Shown: positions 1 to 7,821 of the stretch, piece after piece
How the letters are laid out: each line of letters begins with the position of its first letter
How positions within the stretch are numbered: the first letter of the stretch is position 1
DNA from: Gemmatimonadaceae bacterium
GTDB lineage: Bacteria > Gemmatimonadota > Gemmatimonadetes > Gemmatimonadales > Gemmatimonadaceae
Length of the DNA: 10,529 nucleotides
NCBI GenBank assembly: GCA_019689955.1
Contig: JADGGM010000043.1
Coordinates: forward strand, 1-10,529
Direction: 5' to 3'
The notes under the pieces: generated by a model
The model's input: only the letters and a program-made list of their open reading frames with translations
What the model was told of the DNA's origin: nothing
The model's database searches: none
Position numbers and translations under genes: made by a program

Positions 1-2632
1 CCCCCGTGACGAGGACCCCGCCCGCGGTCCGGCAGGCGGAGAGGACCACGAGATCCGCGTCGAGGTGCAGCGCCGCGAGATCGCCCGGGCTCACGAACCC
101 CGTCTCCCCATCCCCCGGCGCGAGCGCGAGCGCGGTGCGCGCGACCGAGCGATCGTCGACGATCGCGTGCGTGGCGAAGTGGATCACGCGGAACGAGTCG
201 AGCGGGGCGTGCTTGAGGTACGATTCGCTCGCCCCTTCCCGGACCCGCACCACCGAGGCGGTCCCGTAGCGCGCCACGAGCTCCGCCTCCCGCCCCGACG
301 CGACGAGCCGCCGGAACGACTCTCCGGCGACGACGGTGCTCCCGCGCAGCGACGCCATGGCGAGCGCGCCGGAGCCGGGGTCGTCGGCGAACGCGGCCGT
401 CGCGCCGGCGCGCTCGGTGCCGAACACCGGATCGCCGAAGGCGAGCACGCGCGCGGGGCGCGTCGCCCGCGCGCGGTCGCGTGCGCCATCGCGCCGCCAC
501 AGCTCCACGGCCACCGCGGCCGATGGAGCGATCCCGATCGTGAACCGCTCCACGGCGTAGCGGCCATCGGCCAGTTGGAGCGCGTCGAAGGGGAGGCGCT
601 GCAGCGGGCCGTCGGGGACGATGACGAGGTGCGTGATCGCGGGGCCGAGCGCCGCGACTGCGGAGTCGAGCACGCGCGCGCCGAGCGAGCGGGCGAGCGC
701 GCGCGGGGCATCGCGTTGCTCGAGGAGCGCGGTGAACCGCTCCACCGCGTCGGCGAGCGAGTCGGCGGGAGGGAGCGTCCAGGCGCGCACGCCGGCACGG
801 GTGATCGCGAAGAGCGTGGTGGGGGCGCCGAGCGTGCCGGTGAGGTACTCGAGGAGCGCGGTGTGGTCGTCGGGGAGCGCGTGGGCGACGTCGCGCGGCG
901 GCTCGCCGGGGGCGAACGAGAGCCCCGCGGCGCGGGCGAGCGCGTGCGGGTCGGCGACATCGGCGGTGGCGCGGAGGGCGCGGGCCTGGATCAAGTGGTC
1001 CATGAGCTCGCGTGCCCGGCGGCGCTCCGCGAGCGCGAACGCCGCCGGAGCGCGCGCACCGGCGACGAGCGTGGCGAGCGTCGCGGGGACGCCGAGGTCC
1101 GGATCTTCGTCGTCTTGCGTCTGGAAGGCGGCCACGCGCAGCTCGCGGTCGCTGAGCGAGGCGCGCCACGCGTCGAGCTCGTCCCCCGCCGCCGCGAGCT
1201 CGCGCTCCGCCTGGTCGAGCGCGCCGCGCGCGGCGTACGTGGCGGCGAGTCGCGCCCGCGCGCGATAGCGGAAGATGTGCTGCTGCGGGGCCAGCGTGCG
1301 GAGATACGCCGTGAGCTCGCGCTCCGCGCGCGCGAGGTCGCCGCGGCGGAGCGCGAGCCGCCCGGAGTCGTATGCGAGATCGTTCGCGACGCCGGCCATG
1401 CCGTGCTGCAGCGCCGTTCGCCTGGCCAGGTCGAGCTCGCGCGCCGCGCTCCCCCAATCGCGCGAGCGCTCGGCGATCGCGGCGGCCTGGCGGTGCGCCG
1501 CCACGGCGGCCTGCGGCTGCGCGAGGCGTCGCGCCCAGGCGAGCTGCTCCCCCACGAGCGTGCGCGCCCTGGCCAGCTCGCCGGCATCGATCGCCAGGCC
1601 GACCTCCAGCTCGCGGGCCGCCATCTGCCCCCACACGTCTCCCGCCGCGCGGAACGCCGCGGTGCTCCGGCCGACGTACGCCACCGCCGCGGCGCGGTCC
1701 TGCACGAGGTTCGCGATCGTCGCGAGGCTGAGCGCGGCCCAGGCGATTGCGCCCTGGTTGTCCGAGCGCTCCCCGCTCGCGATCGCCTCGCGCAGCGCCA
1801 CGCGCGCGCGCCCGTACTGGCCGACGGTCGAGAGGAGATAGCCCTGCCACTGCAGCGCCGACGCGAGCAGCGCGTGGTTGCGGGTGTCACGCTGGAGCGT
1901 GGCCACGCGGTCGAGGATGGCGATCGCGCTGTCGATCGCGCCGCGGCGCTCGGCGTCCACGGCCATGCTCTGGAGGCACGAGGCCTCCAGGCGCCGCTCG
2001 CCGGCCTGCCGCGCGAGCGCCGCGCACCGCGCGCCCGCCTCGCGCGCCTCCGGGCGCGCGCCCTGCGCGAGCAGCGCCGCGCGCCGCACCTCGTACGCGA
2101 TGCGGAGCACCGTGTCGGCCGGCGGGATCAGCCGGAGCGCGCTGTCGGCGGCGGCCAGGCCGGCGGCGGCGCTCTGCAGCCGCGAGCGGACCACGGCGAG
2201 CCCGAGCAGCGCCTCGGCCTCGGCGATCGTGTCGTGCGCCGCGCGGGCCGCGGAGAGCGCGCGCAGGCTCGCGCTGTCCGCGGGCTTGAACATCCCGCGC
2301 GCCGTGAGCGCAGCGCCCTCGCCGAGCCAGGCGTAGATGGCATACCGGTCCGGATGCAGCGAATCGGCCGCCACGAGCGCCCGGTAGCGCTGCATCGCCG
2401 CATCGTAGCGATAGGTGAGGCGCGCGATCGTCGCCAGGCCGAGCGCGGCCGCGCGGTCGCCCGGGTCGTGCGTCAGGCGGTCCAGCCACCGGCCCGCCAC
2501 GCGGGTCGCGCTGTCCCCTTCCACGGCACGGAGCGCCGCCCGCGCGATCGCGCGCGGGTCGTCGCTCGACGCGGAGCCTTGCACGAGCAGGAGGAGGGGC
2601 AGCGCAGCGGTGGCGGCACGTCGAGCGACCAT
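1..2632 (-). CDS. Exported TPR-CHAT domain protein (caspase-like peptidase fold), C-terminus cut by the left edge
   Basis: The minus-strand frame is open for 877 codons from an ATG at 2632-2630 to the window edge without a stop. Residues 1-21 look like a Sec signal peptide (basic start, ALPLLLLV core, cleavage near GSA/SS). Residues about 30-530 are Ala/Leu/Arg-rich helical repeats of the tetratricopeptide type. The CHAT domain follows, with PDGPLQRLPFDAL near residue 675, FGDPVF near 732, HFATHA with His822 and VVLSACRTAGG with Cys867. His and Cys lie 45 residues apart, as expected for the CHAT His-Cys dyad. CHAT proteins are relatives of caspases and separase, and TPR-CHAT proteins can be proteases released by a partner; the substrate here is unknown. 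The signal peptide implies action outside the cytoplasm. Residues after the Cys are missing only because the window ends. No clear ribosome site precedes the ATG, so the transcript may be leaderless. It is divergent from the cupin gene. Family assignment is firm, the proteolytic role inferred. Confidence 0.9.
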   Translation of the reverse strand, partial: MVARRAATAALPLLLLVQGSASSDDPRAIARAALRAVEGDSATRVAGRWLDRLTHDPGDRAAALGLATIARLTYRYDAAMQRYRALVAADSLHPDRYAIYAWLGEGAALTARGMFKPADSASLRALSAARAAHDTIAEAEALLGLAVVRSRLQSAAAGLAAADSALRLIPPADTVLRIAYEVRRAALLAQGARPEAREAGARCAALARQAGERRLEASCLQSMAVDAERRGAIDSAIAILDRVATLQRDTRNHALLASALQWQGYLLSTVGQYGRARVALREAIASGERSDNQGAIAWAALSLATIANLVQDRAAAVAYVGRSTAAFRAAGDVWGQMAARELEVGLAIDAGELARARTLVGEQLAWARRLAQPQAAVAAHRQAAAIAERSRDWGSAARELDLARRTALQHGMAGVANDLAYDSGRLALRRGDLARAERELTAYLRTLAPQQHIFRYRARARLAATYAARGALDQAERELAAAGDELDAWRASLSDRELRVAAFQTQDDEDPDLGVPATLATLVAGARAPAAFALAERRRARELMDHLIQARALRATADVADPHALARAAGLSFAPGEPPRDVAHALPDDHTALLEYLTGTLGAPTTLFAITRAGVRAWTLPPADSLADAVERFTALLEQRDAPRALARSLGARVLDSAVAALGPAITHLVIVPDGPLQRLPFDALQLADGRYAVERFTIGIAPSAAVAVELWRRDGARDRARATRPARVLAFGDPVFGTERAGATAAFADDPGSGALAMASLRGSTVVAGESFRRLVASGREAELVARYGTASVVRVREGASESYLKHAPLDSFRVIHFATHAIVDDRSVARTALALAPGDGETGFVSPGDLAALHLDADLVVLSACRTAGGVLVTG

Positions 2633-2640
2633 AGAAGGCG

Positions 2641-2670
2641 AACATACGGCCGGGCGGGCGACGCGGGCAA
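2641..2670 (-). promoter_or_regulatory. Candidate sigma-70-like promoter for the TPR-CHAT gene
   Basis: Read on the minus strand, TTGCCC (2670-2665) and TATGTT (2646-2641) are separated by 18 bases. Each matches four of six consensus positions. A start about seven bases downstream would fall within a few bases of the ATG at 2632, giving an almost leaderless mRNA, which fits the absence of a Shine-Dalgarno sequence. This is a pattern match only, in an AT-poorer background, and no matching promoter for the divergent cupin gene could be picked out in the same 83-base gap. Confidence 0.3.
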
Positions 2671-2702
2671 GCGCGCTCGCCCGGCGCGACGCCCCCCAAC
2701 TC

Positions 2703-2711
2703 GGAGAGGAG
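2703..2711 (+). promoter_or_regulatory. Ribosome binding site of the cupin gene, supports its GTG start
   Basis: The sequence GGAGAGGAG ends four bases before the GTG at 2716. Its first GGAG lies nine bases away. This strong site decides the GTG as the start. Confidence 0.75.
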
Positions 2712-2715
2712 AACC

Positions 2716-3102
2716 GTGGCGGAGAACGCGAAGCCCACCTGGTACCGCTGGGACGACATGCCGAGGGAGCGCGTGTCGGCCCAGCTCGAGCGCCGGCTGA
2801 TCACCGGCGAGCGCCTCATGCTGGCGCACGTGTACCTCGAGCGCGGGTGCATCGTCCCCACCCACGCGCACGAGAACGAGCAGATCACATACATCCTGCA
2901 GGGCGCGCTGCGCTTCTGGTTCGGCGCGGCGGGGGAGACGGAGATGGTGGTGCGCGCGGGGGAGGTAGTGCACATTCCGTCGAACCTCCCGCATCGGGCC
3001 GAGGCGCTGGAGGACACGCTGGACGTCGACATCTTCGCTCCCCCGCGCCAGGATTGGCTCGACAAGACCGACTCGTACCTGCGAGAGCACACCACACGAT
3101 GA
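2716..3102 (+). CDS. Small single-domain cupin protein
   Basis: A 128-residue protein with one cupin beta-barrel, starting at GTG behind a strong Shine-Dalgarno sequence. Cupin motif 1 is seen at residues 44-63 (Gly44, His50, His52, Glu55/Gln56, Gly63). Motif 2 is at 82-93 (Gly82, Pro88, His93). His50, His52, Glu55 or Gln56 and His93 are the probable metal ligands, so the fold is likely a functional metal site. There is no signal peptide, so it is cytoplasmic. The length is normal for a stand-alone cupin. Such proteins range from dioxygenases and isomerases to ligand-binding proteins, and sequence alone does not give the reaction. The stop codon overlaps the start of the SDR gene by ATGA, so the two are translationally coupled and probably act on the same metabolite. 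Family is sure; substrate unknown. Confidence 0.9.
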   Translation: MAENAKPTWYRWDDMPRERVSAQLERRLITGERLMLAHVYLERGCIVPTHAHENEQITYILQGALRFWFGAAGETEMVVRAGEVVHIPSNLPHRAEALEDTLDVDIFAPPRQDWLDKTDSYLREHTTR

Positions 3103-3890
3103 ATCTGGGTCTCACTGACAAGGTCGCGCTGGTGGCCGCCGCGAGCCGCGGGCTCGGGCGGGCCATCGCCGCGGAGCTGGCCGCGGAGGGCGCGGCCGTG
3201 GTCATGTGCGCGCGCGACGAGCGCGCGATCACCGATGCCGCGCGCAAGATCGCGGCGGAGAGCGGCGCGACCGTGGTCCCGGTCCGCGCCGACGTCGCCG
3301 AGCGCGCGGGCGTGGAGCGCGTCACCGCCGCGGCGCTCGACCGGTTCGGCCGCGTCGACGTCCTCGTCACCAACGCCGGCGGCCCCCCGGCCGGTCCCTT
3401 CGAGGCGCACGACGCCGCGGCGTGGGAGAGCGCGTTCCGCCTCACGCTGCAGAGCGCGGTGGAGCTCGCGCGCGCCGTGCTCCCGGGGATGAAGGCGCGC
3501 CGGTGGGGGCGCATCATCAACGTCACGTCGATCTCGGTGAAGCAGCCGGTCGACAACCTCATCCTGTCGAACAGCCTGCGCGCCGCGGTCACGGGGTTCG
3601 CGCGCACGCTCGCCACCGAGGTGGCGCCGCACGGGATCACGGTGAACAACATCCTCCCCGGCTACACGCGGACCGAGCGCCTGGTGGCGCTCGCGCAGGC
3701 CGCGAGCGCGCGCGAGGGGATCGCGCTCGAGGCGGCGTACGCGCGCTGGGAGTCGCAGATCCCGATGGGGCGCTTGGGGGAGCCGCGCGAGCTCGCGGCG
3801 CTCGCGGCGTTCCTCGCGTCGGAGCGGGCGAGCTACATCACCGCGCAGTCGATCGCGGTGGACGGGGGGTGGATCCGCTCGCTGTACTGA
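3099..3890 (+). CDS. Atypical SDR-family protein (beta-ketoacyl-ACP-reductase-like, cd05344 type) without the Tyr-Lys pair
   Basis: A 263-residue protein of normal classical-SDR length with a Rossmann fold. The usual TGxxxGxG cofactor motif is altered to AAASRGLG (residues 13-20). The TNAG motif is present at 91-94 and a catalytic-type Ser at 144 (NVTSIS). The YxxxK active site is not conserved: by the normal 13-residue spacing from Ser144, Tyr is replaced by Ser157 and Lys by Arg161, in LSNSLRAA. The C-terminal PGY and VDGGW motifs are typical. This pattern fits the beta-ketoacyl-reductase-like subgroup described as lacking a perfect cofactor motif and catalytic tetrad. Many databases label such proteins 3-oxoacyl-ACP reductase, which this active site does not support. 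It starts at ATG overlapping the cupin stop, so the two form one operon. It may use a different mechanism or only bind ligand or cofactor. Confidence 0.9.
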   Translation: MNLGLTDKVALVAAASRGLGRAIAAELAAEGAAVVMCARDERAITDAARKIAAESGATVVPVRADVAERAGVERVTAAALDRFGRVDVLVTNAGGPPAGPFEAHDAAAWESAFRLTLQSAVELARAVLPGMKARRWGRIINVTSISVKQPVDNLILSNSLRAAVTGFARTLATEVAPHGITVNNILPGYTRTERLVALAQAASAREGIALEAAYARWESQIPMGRLGEPRELAALAAFLASERASYITAQSIAVDGGWIRSLY

Positions 3891-3893
3891 GCG

Positions 3894-3935
3894 GCCGGCG
3901 CCACGCGAGGGCTCGCGGGCCGTGGCGCGCCCGGC
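3894..3935 (+). terminator. GC-rich hairpin after the cupin-SDR operon, possible terminator
   Basis: An imperfect inverted repeat begins four bases after the SDR stop. GCCGG plus CGCCACG (3894-3905) pairs with CGTGGCG, a CGC bulge, then CCGGC (3921-3935). The loop region contains a second small palindrome, CGCGAG-GG-CTCGCG. No T-run follows, so it is not a textbook intrinsic terminator. The position between an operon end and the next gene on the same strand favours a transcription or mRNA-stability role. Confidence 0.4.
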
Positions 3936-3975
3936 GGGGGAGCGCTAACGTAGAAGGAACGCCGACCACGCCGAG

Positions 3976-4912
3976 ATGCCCACGGTCCGCACCGAACCGC
4001 GCTCGACCGGCGAGCGCCGCGTCCTCCCGCACCTGTGCGTGCGCCCGCTCTATCGCGGCGCGCGTGTGGTCATCCGGGACGTGCGGTGCTGCGCGCCGGC
4101 ATCGCCGTGCGGCCCTGACGAGCCGGCGGTCGCGCGCCAGCTCGTCTTCACGCGGCGCGGGGTCTTTGCGCGGCACACCGGCGCGGGGGCGCGGCAGGCG
4201 GTGATCGCCGACGCCACGCGCGCGCTCTTCTTCCAACGCGGGGGAGGTATCGCGCATCCGCCATCCGACCACGGGAGGCGATGTGTGCACGTCGCTCACC
4301 TTCGCCCCCGATGTCGCGACCGAGGTGGCCGCGTGCTACGATCCGGCGGCGATGGACCGCGCGGAGAAGCCGTTCCAGTACGCGCACGCGCCGGTGACGA
4401 GCGCGGTGGTGCTGCGCTACCACCGTCTGCGCCGCGCGCTCGCGGCGGACTCGCTCCGCGATCTTGCGGTCGAGGAGGAAGCGCTCGCGCTGCTGCACGC
4501 GGTCATCGGCGCGGGGGCGGCAGAGCGCGGCGAGCGCTTCACCGCTGATCGGGCGTGCATCGGCGCGCGCGCGGCGCGGCGGCACCGGGAGACGGCCGAG
4601 GCGGTGCGCGAGCGGCTCGCCGCCGCGCCGGGAGAAGCGCACACGCTCGACTCGCTCGCGCGAGCGGTCGAGGTGTCGCCGTTCCACCTTGCGCGTGTGT
4701 TTCACCGCGAGACGGGGATGCCGATTCACCAGTACCTGCTGCAGCTCCGCCTCGCGCTCGCCGTGGAGCGGCTCGGCGACGGCGTCGCGATCGGTGCCGT
4801 GGCGCTCGACCTCGGCTTCTCCAGCCACAGCCACTTCACGACGCTGTTCCGTCAGCGCTACGGCGTCTCGCCGCGGGACGTGGGGCGCGTGCTTGGCGCG
4901 GCCAGCGCCTAG
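3976..4912 (+). CDS. AraC-family transcriptional regulator, interrupted by a one-base frameshift
   Basis: Two frames together make one AraC-type regulator. The first starts at ATG 3976 and encodes 89 residues of an N-terminal ligand-sensing domain ending in ALFFQRG. The same domain continues one frame over from 4244 (GEV, then RHPTTGGDVCTSL) and reaches the C-terminal DNA-binding domain, stopping at TAG 4910-4912. Removing one G from the run at 4240-4244 restores a 311-residue protein, normal for the family. The DNA-binding part has both helix-turn-helix units, around corrected residues 224-245 (SLARAVEVSPFHLARVF) and 271-299 (AIGAVALDLGFSSHSHFTTLFR). Without correction, frame 1 runs on as nonsense to 4548. 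An in-frame GTG at 4283 could start a DNA-binding fragment, but it has no obvious ribosome site. The neighbouring cupin-SDR operon is a plausible target. It may be a true pseudogene or a sequence error. Confidence 0.85.
4240..4244 (+). other. Frameshift site: run of five G inside the AraC-type gene
   Basis: In frame 1 the codons here read R-G-G-G-I and continue into an unrelated reading. With four G instead of five they read R-G-E-V, and the protein continues in the family pattern FF-x-RG-E-x(5,6)-HP-x-x-GGD-x-CT. The join is exact with no residues lost or gained, so a single extra base is the simplest explanation. Confidence 0.75.
4909..4912. other. CTAG palindrome shared by two convergent stop codons
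   Basis: The plus-strand AraC-type gene ends with TAG at 4910-4912 and the minus-strand M16 gene ends with TAG at 4911-4909. The four-base palindrome CTAG therefore supplies both stops, and there is no spacer or terminator between the genes. Confidence 0.85.
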
Positions 4913-7821
4913 CACCGCCGGTCCTCGGCTCCGCCCTCCGGGTCGCGCGCCGTGAACGACGTGCTGTCCCTCGGCATCGTCGTGAAATGGATGTACGCAT
5001 CCGCCGGCAGATAGCGCGCGGCCGCGGCACGAATCTCGGCGGCCGTGGGGCGCGGCGGCATGGCGAGGATCCGGGCGAACGGAATCTGCAGCCGGTCGTA
5101 GAGCGCGAGCGTGCGCACCCAGTACTCGTTGTCGTCGAGCGCGTCCTCGTGGCTCCGCCGCTCCATCGCCGCCACACGTGCGAGCGCGCGGGGCGTCACG
5201 GCGCCCGCGCGCACCGAATCCAGGATCGCGAACATCGTGTCCACCATCCCCGCCATGCGCTCCGGCGCCGCGTCGAAGCCGATCGTCACCCGATAGTGCT
5301 CCTCCGGATCGGCGTAGGTGCGCGCCTGGACGTTGACGCCGTACGTCCCCCCCATCTGCTCGCGCAGCAGGTCGGTGTACTCGAGCCGCAGCACCCAGGC
5401 CAGCGCGTCGAGCCGCCACTGTTCGGCCACGTAGTCGGCGGGGCTCGCGGGAAAGAGGCCGTCGAAGACGAGGAGCGTCGACGCCTTCGGGATGTCGAAC
5501 GCGCGGCGCGTCTGCTCGACGACGCGATTCCATGGAGGCAGATGCAACGAGCGCGGCACCTCGTGCACGCCCGTGCTGGGCAGGCTGGCGAGGTAGCGCT
5601 CGGCCAACGGCTCCGCCTCGGCCGGGGTGACGGCGCCCACGATCGTGAACGTGAAGTCGCCCGCGTTCCCGAACCGGTCGCGATAGACGGCCAGGGCCTC
5701 CGAGCGATTCGCGAGCTGGACCAGCGCCGCCGGCACCGGCGCCCGGCGCGGGTGGCCGCGTGCGAGGATCGCCGTGAGCTGGTCGTCGAGCGACGTGCGG
5801 CCGACGGTGCCGACGTGCTTCCACGCGTCGAGCATCGCGGTGTCGAGCCGCGGCGCGGTGAACTGGAGATGGAGAAGCTGGAACAGCGTCTCCAGCTCGC
5901 GCGGTGAGCCAGCCAGCGAGATCGATTCGTCGGTGTTCGTGATCGACACACGGAACCGTCGCAGCCCGGTCGTCGCGAGCTCCTGCGCCACCCCATCGTC
6001 GTCGAGCGCGCCCAGCCCGGCGGCTTGCGTCATCATCTGCGCGACCAGCCGGCCGGACGAGAAGAAGAGCGAATCGGGGAGCAGGGAGAAGCCGCCGGGG
6101 CTCCGGGCGTCGATGAGCACCTCGTCGGGATTGCTCGTGGTCGACTTGAGGAGCACGCGCGCGCCGTTGGAGAGCGTCCACGTGGTGACGCCCGCCGCCG
6201 AGTCAGTCTGCGCCGCGGTGATGCGCCCGGGCGCCGGTACGTGCGCGAGGAGCGGCCCGCTCACCGCCGCAGCCACGCTGTCGGGCGGCAACGTGAGGTG
6301 CGCGACCGAATCGAAGAGGGCGAGCACACGCGCGCGCGTGGGCGGCACGACGTGCGCGGACGCGGGGAGCGTGACCTGCACGACGAGATCGCGCCGCGCG
6401 CGCCAGAACCGCGCGGCGCGCGCGGCGTCCTCGGGGGTGATGGTCGGCAGGATCCTCCGAGCGAGCGCGAGCGCCTGGGCCGCGCTCAGCAGCGGCACGT
6501 CCCCGTGCAGCGCGTGCTGCACGTACTGGTCCGCGTACCATCCGGACGGACGGGCCGCCGCGGCGGCCGCGTCCCCCTCCAGCCGGCGGAGCAGCGCGCG
6601 CTTCTCCCGGTCGAGCACGGGCTGCGGGACGCCGTACCGCGCGACGCGCTCGAGCGCCGTCAGCACGTTCGCGAGCCCGCTCATCACGCTGTCCGGAGGT
6701 GCCAACACGCGGAGCACGTACGCGTCCACGCTCCGCGCATACAGCGGCGCCCGCCCAACGCTCGCGTACGCGAACGGGCGCCGATCGCGCTCGCGCAACG
6801 CGAGGAGCGTTCGCGCGAGATGCCGGAACAGCAAGTCCTCGACCAACGCTTGGCGGTAACCCGTCACGTTCGCGGTCCCGCCGCGCGCCTGCTTCCAGTA
6901 CGCCGTGACCGAGGGACCGACGCGCCCGCGAAAGACGTCGACGACCGGGGTGTCGTTCGCTGGCACGGGGGGCTCGACCCGAGGACGCGGGTGCGCAGCG
7001 CGCGGGATCGCGCCGAAGCGCGCCCGGAGCTCGCGCTCCACCGCGCGCGGGTCGATGTCGCCGACGATGACCACGGTCATCAGATCGGGACGGTACCAGT
7101 CGTGGTAGAACCGCCGGATCGGCCCGGGGAGAGCGTGGGCCACGATGGCCGTATCCCCGATCGGGCGCCGTGCGAGGTACGGGGAATCGCCGCCGTAGAG
7201 CACGGAGTCCTGGTGACGCTGCGCTGTCTGCGTCGCCGTGTCGGCGAGCCGCGAGCGCCACTCGCCCATCACCACGCCACGCTCGGCCACGACCTCCGCG
7301 GAGTCGATGCGCATCCCGCCGGAGGCCCAGTCGTGCAGCATGGCAAGCCCCTGGGCCAGGCTCCGCCCATCGTCGGTGGGGACTTCGAGCTTGTAGATGG
7401 TCTCGCCGTAGCTCGTGGAGGCGTTGATGTCGGCGCCGAAGCGCATCCCGGCCGACTCGAGGTAGTCGATGAGCTGGTGCCGCGGGAAGTGCGTGGTGCC
7501 GTTGAAGGCCATGTGCTCCAGGAAATGCGCGAGCCCGCGCTGGTCCGCATCCTCCTGCACGCTGCCGGCGTCGACCACGAGGCGCAGAACGGCGCGATAC
7601 GCCGGCCGTCCGTTCGCCCGGATGTAGTACCGGAGGCCGTTCGCCAGCGCCCCCGTCGCGAGCGCCGGATCGACAGGGAGCGAATCGTCCGAACCAATCG
7701 CGCGCGGCGCGCGGGCGCCGCTCTCGGGAGACCGCGCCGTCGCGAGGGGAATCAGCGCGGCGAGCGCCGCGGCGGCGCCGCGCGCGACATGCGCGCGCGC
7801 GCGAGACGTCGTCCCCCTCAC
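4909..7821 (-). CDS. Exported M16-family zinc metallopeptidase (two-domain, PqqL/pitrilysin-like)
   Basis: A 970-residue protein, close to the size of two-domain M16 peptidases. Residues about 1-30 form a basic, then Ala/Leu-rich, probable signal peptide without a lipobox Cys, so the enzyme is likely periplasmic. The inverted zinc motif HxxEH is intact at His99-Glu102-His103 (HFLEHMAFNGT). The third ligand is Glu180 in AEVVAERG, 77 residues later as in pitrilysin. FYHDWYRPDLMTVVIVGDID at 238-257 marks the first M16 C-type subdomain. The second half, from about 548, repeats the fold without a zinc motif and carries the Gly/Tyr-rich EQMGGTYGV segment near 825, used for substrate binding in the family. 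M16 enzymes cut peptides enclosed in their two-half chamber. The start is GTG overlapping the upstream stop as GTGA, with GAGGG just upstream, so it is coupled to the thioredoxin-fold gene. The substrate is unknown. Confidence 0.93.
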   Translation of the reverse strand: MRGTTSRARAHVARGAAAALAALIPLATARSPESGARAPRAIGSDDSLPVDPALATGALANGLRYYIRANGRPAYRAVLRLVVDAGSVQEDADQRGLAHFLEHMAFNGTTHFPRHQLIDYLESAGMRFGADINASTSYGETIYKLEVPTDDGRSLAQGLAMLHDWASGGMRIDSAEVVAERGVVMGEWRSRLADTATQTAQRHQDSVLYGGDSPYLARRPIGDTAIVAHALPGPIRRFYHDWYRPDLMTVVIVGDIDPRAVERELRARFGAIPRAAHPRPRVEPPVPANDTPVVDVFRGRVGPSVTAYWKQARGGTANVTGYRQALVEDLLFRHLARTLLALRERDRRPFAYASVGRAPLYARSVDAYVLRVLAPPDSVMSGLANVLTALERVARYGVPQPVLDREKRALLRRLEGDAAAAAARPSGWYADQYVQHALHGDVPLLSAAQALALARRILPTITPEDAARAARFWRARRDLVVQVTLPASAHVVPPTRARVLALFDSVAHLTLPPDSVAAAVSGPLLAHVPAPGRITAAQTDSAAGVTTWTLSNGARVLLKSTTSNPDEVLIDARSPGGFSLLPDSLFFSSGRLVAQMMTQAAGLGALDDDGVAQELATTGLRRFRVSITNTDESISLAGSPRELETLFQLLHLQFTAPRLDTAMLDAWKHVGTVGRTSLDDQLTAILARGHPRRAPVPAALVQLANRSEALAVYRDRFGNAGDFTFTIVGAVTPAEAEPLAERYLASLPSTGVHEVPRSLHLPPWNRVVEQTRRAFDIPKASTLLVFDGLFPASPADYVAEQWRLDALAWVLRLEYTDLLREQMGGTYGVNVQARTYADPEEHYRVTIGFDAAPERMAGMVDTMFAILDSVRAGAVTPRALARVAAMERRSHEDALDDNEYWVRTLALYDRLQIPFARILAMPPRPTAAEIRAAAARYLPADAYIHFTTMPRDSTSFTARDPEGGAEDRRC

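Noticed and set aside
65..2800. Open frame of 911 codons on the plus strand opposite the CHAT gene
   Set aside because: Its translation is Arg/Ala/Glu/Gly-rich with no domain motif, while the minus strand encodes clear CHAT motifs. Long antisense frames are expected in DNA this GC-rich.
1887..3632. Minus-strand frame of 581 codons spanning the CHAT 5' end, cupin and SDR
   Set aside because: It overlaps well-supported genes in other frames, crosses the divergent promoter gap and shows only biased, motif-free sequence.
4148..6181. Minus-strand frame of 677 codons across the AraC and M16 genes
   Set aside because: It is out of frame with the M16 peptidase on the same strand and opposite AraC; its composition is Arg/Ala/Gly-rich without recognisable motifs.
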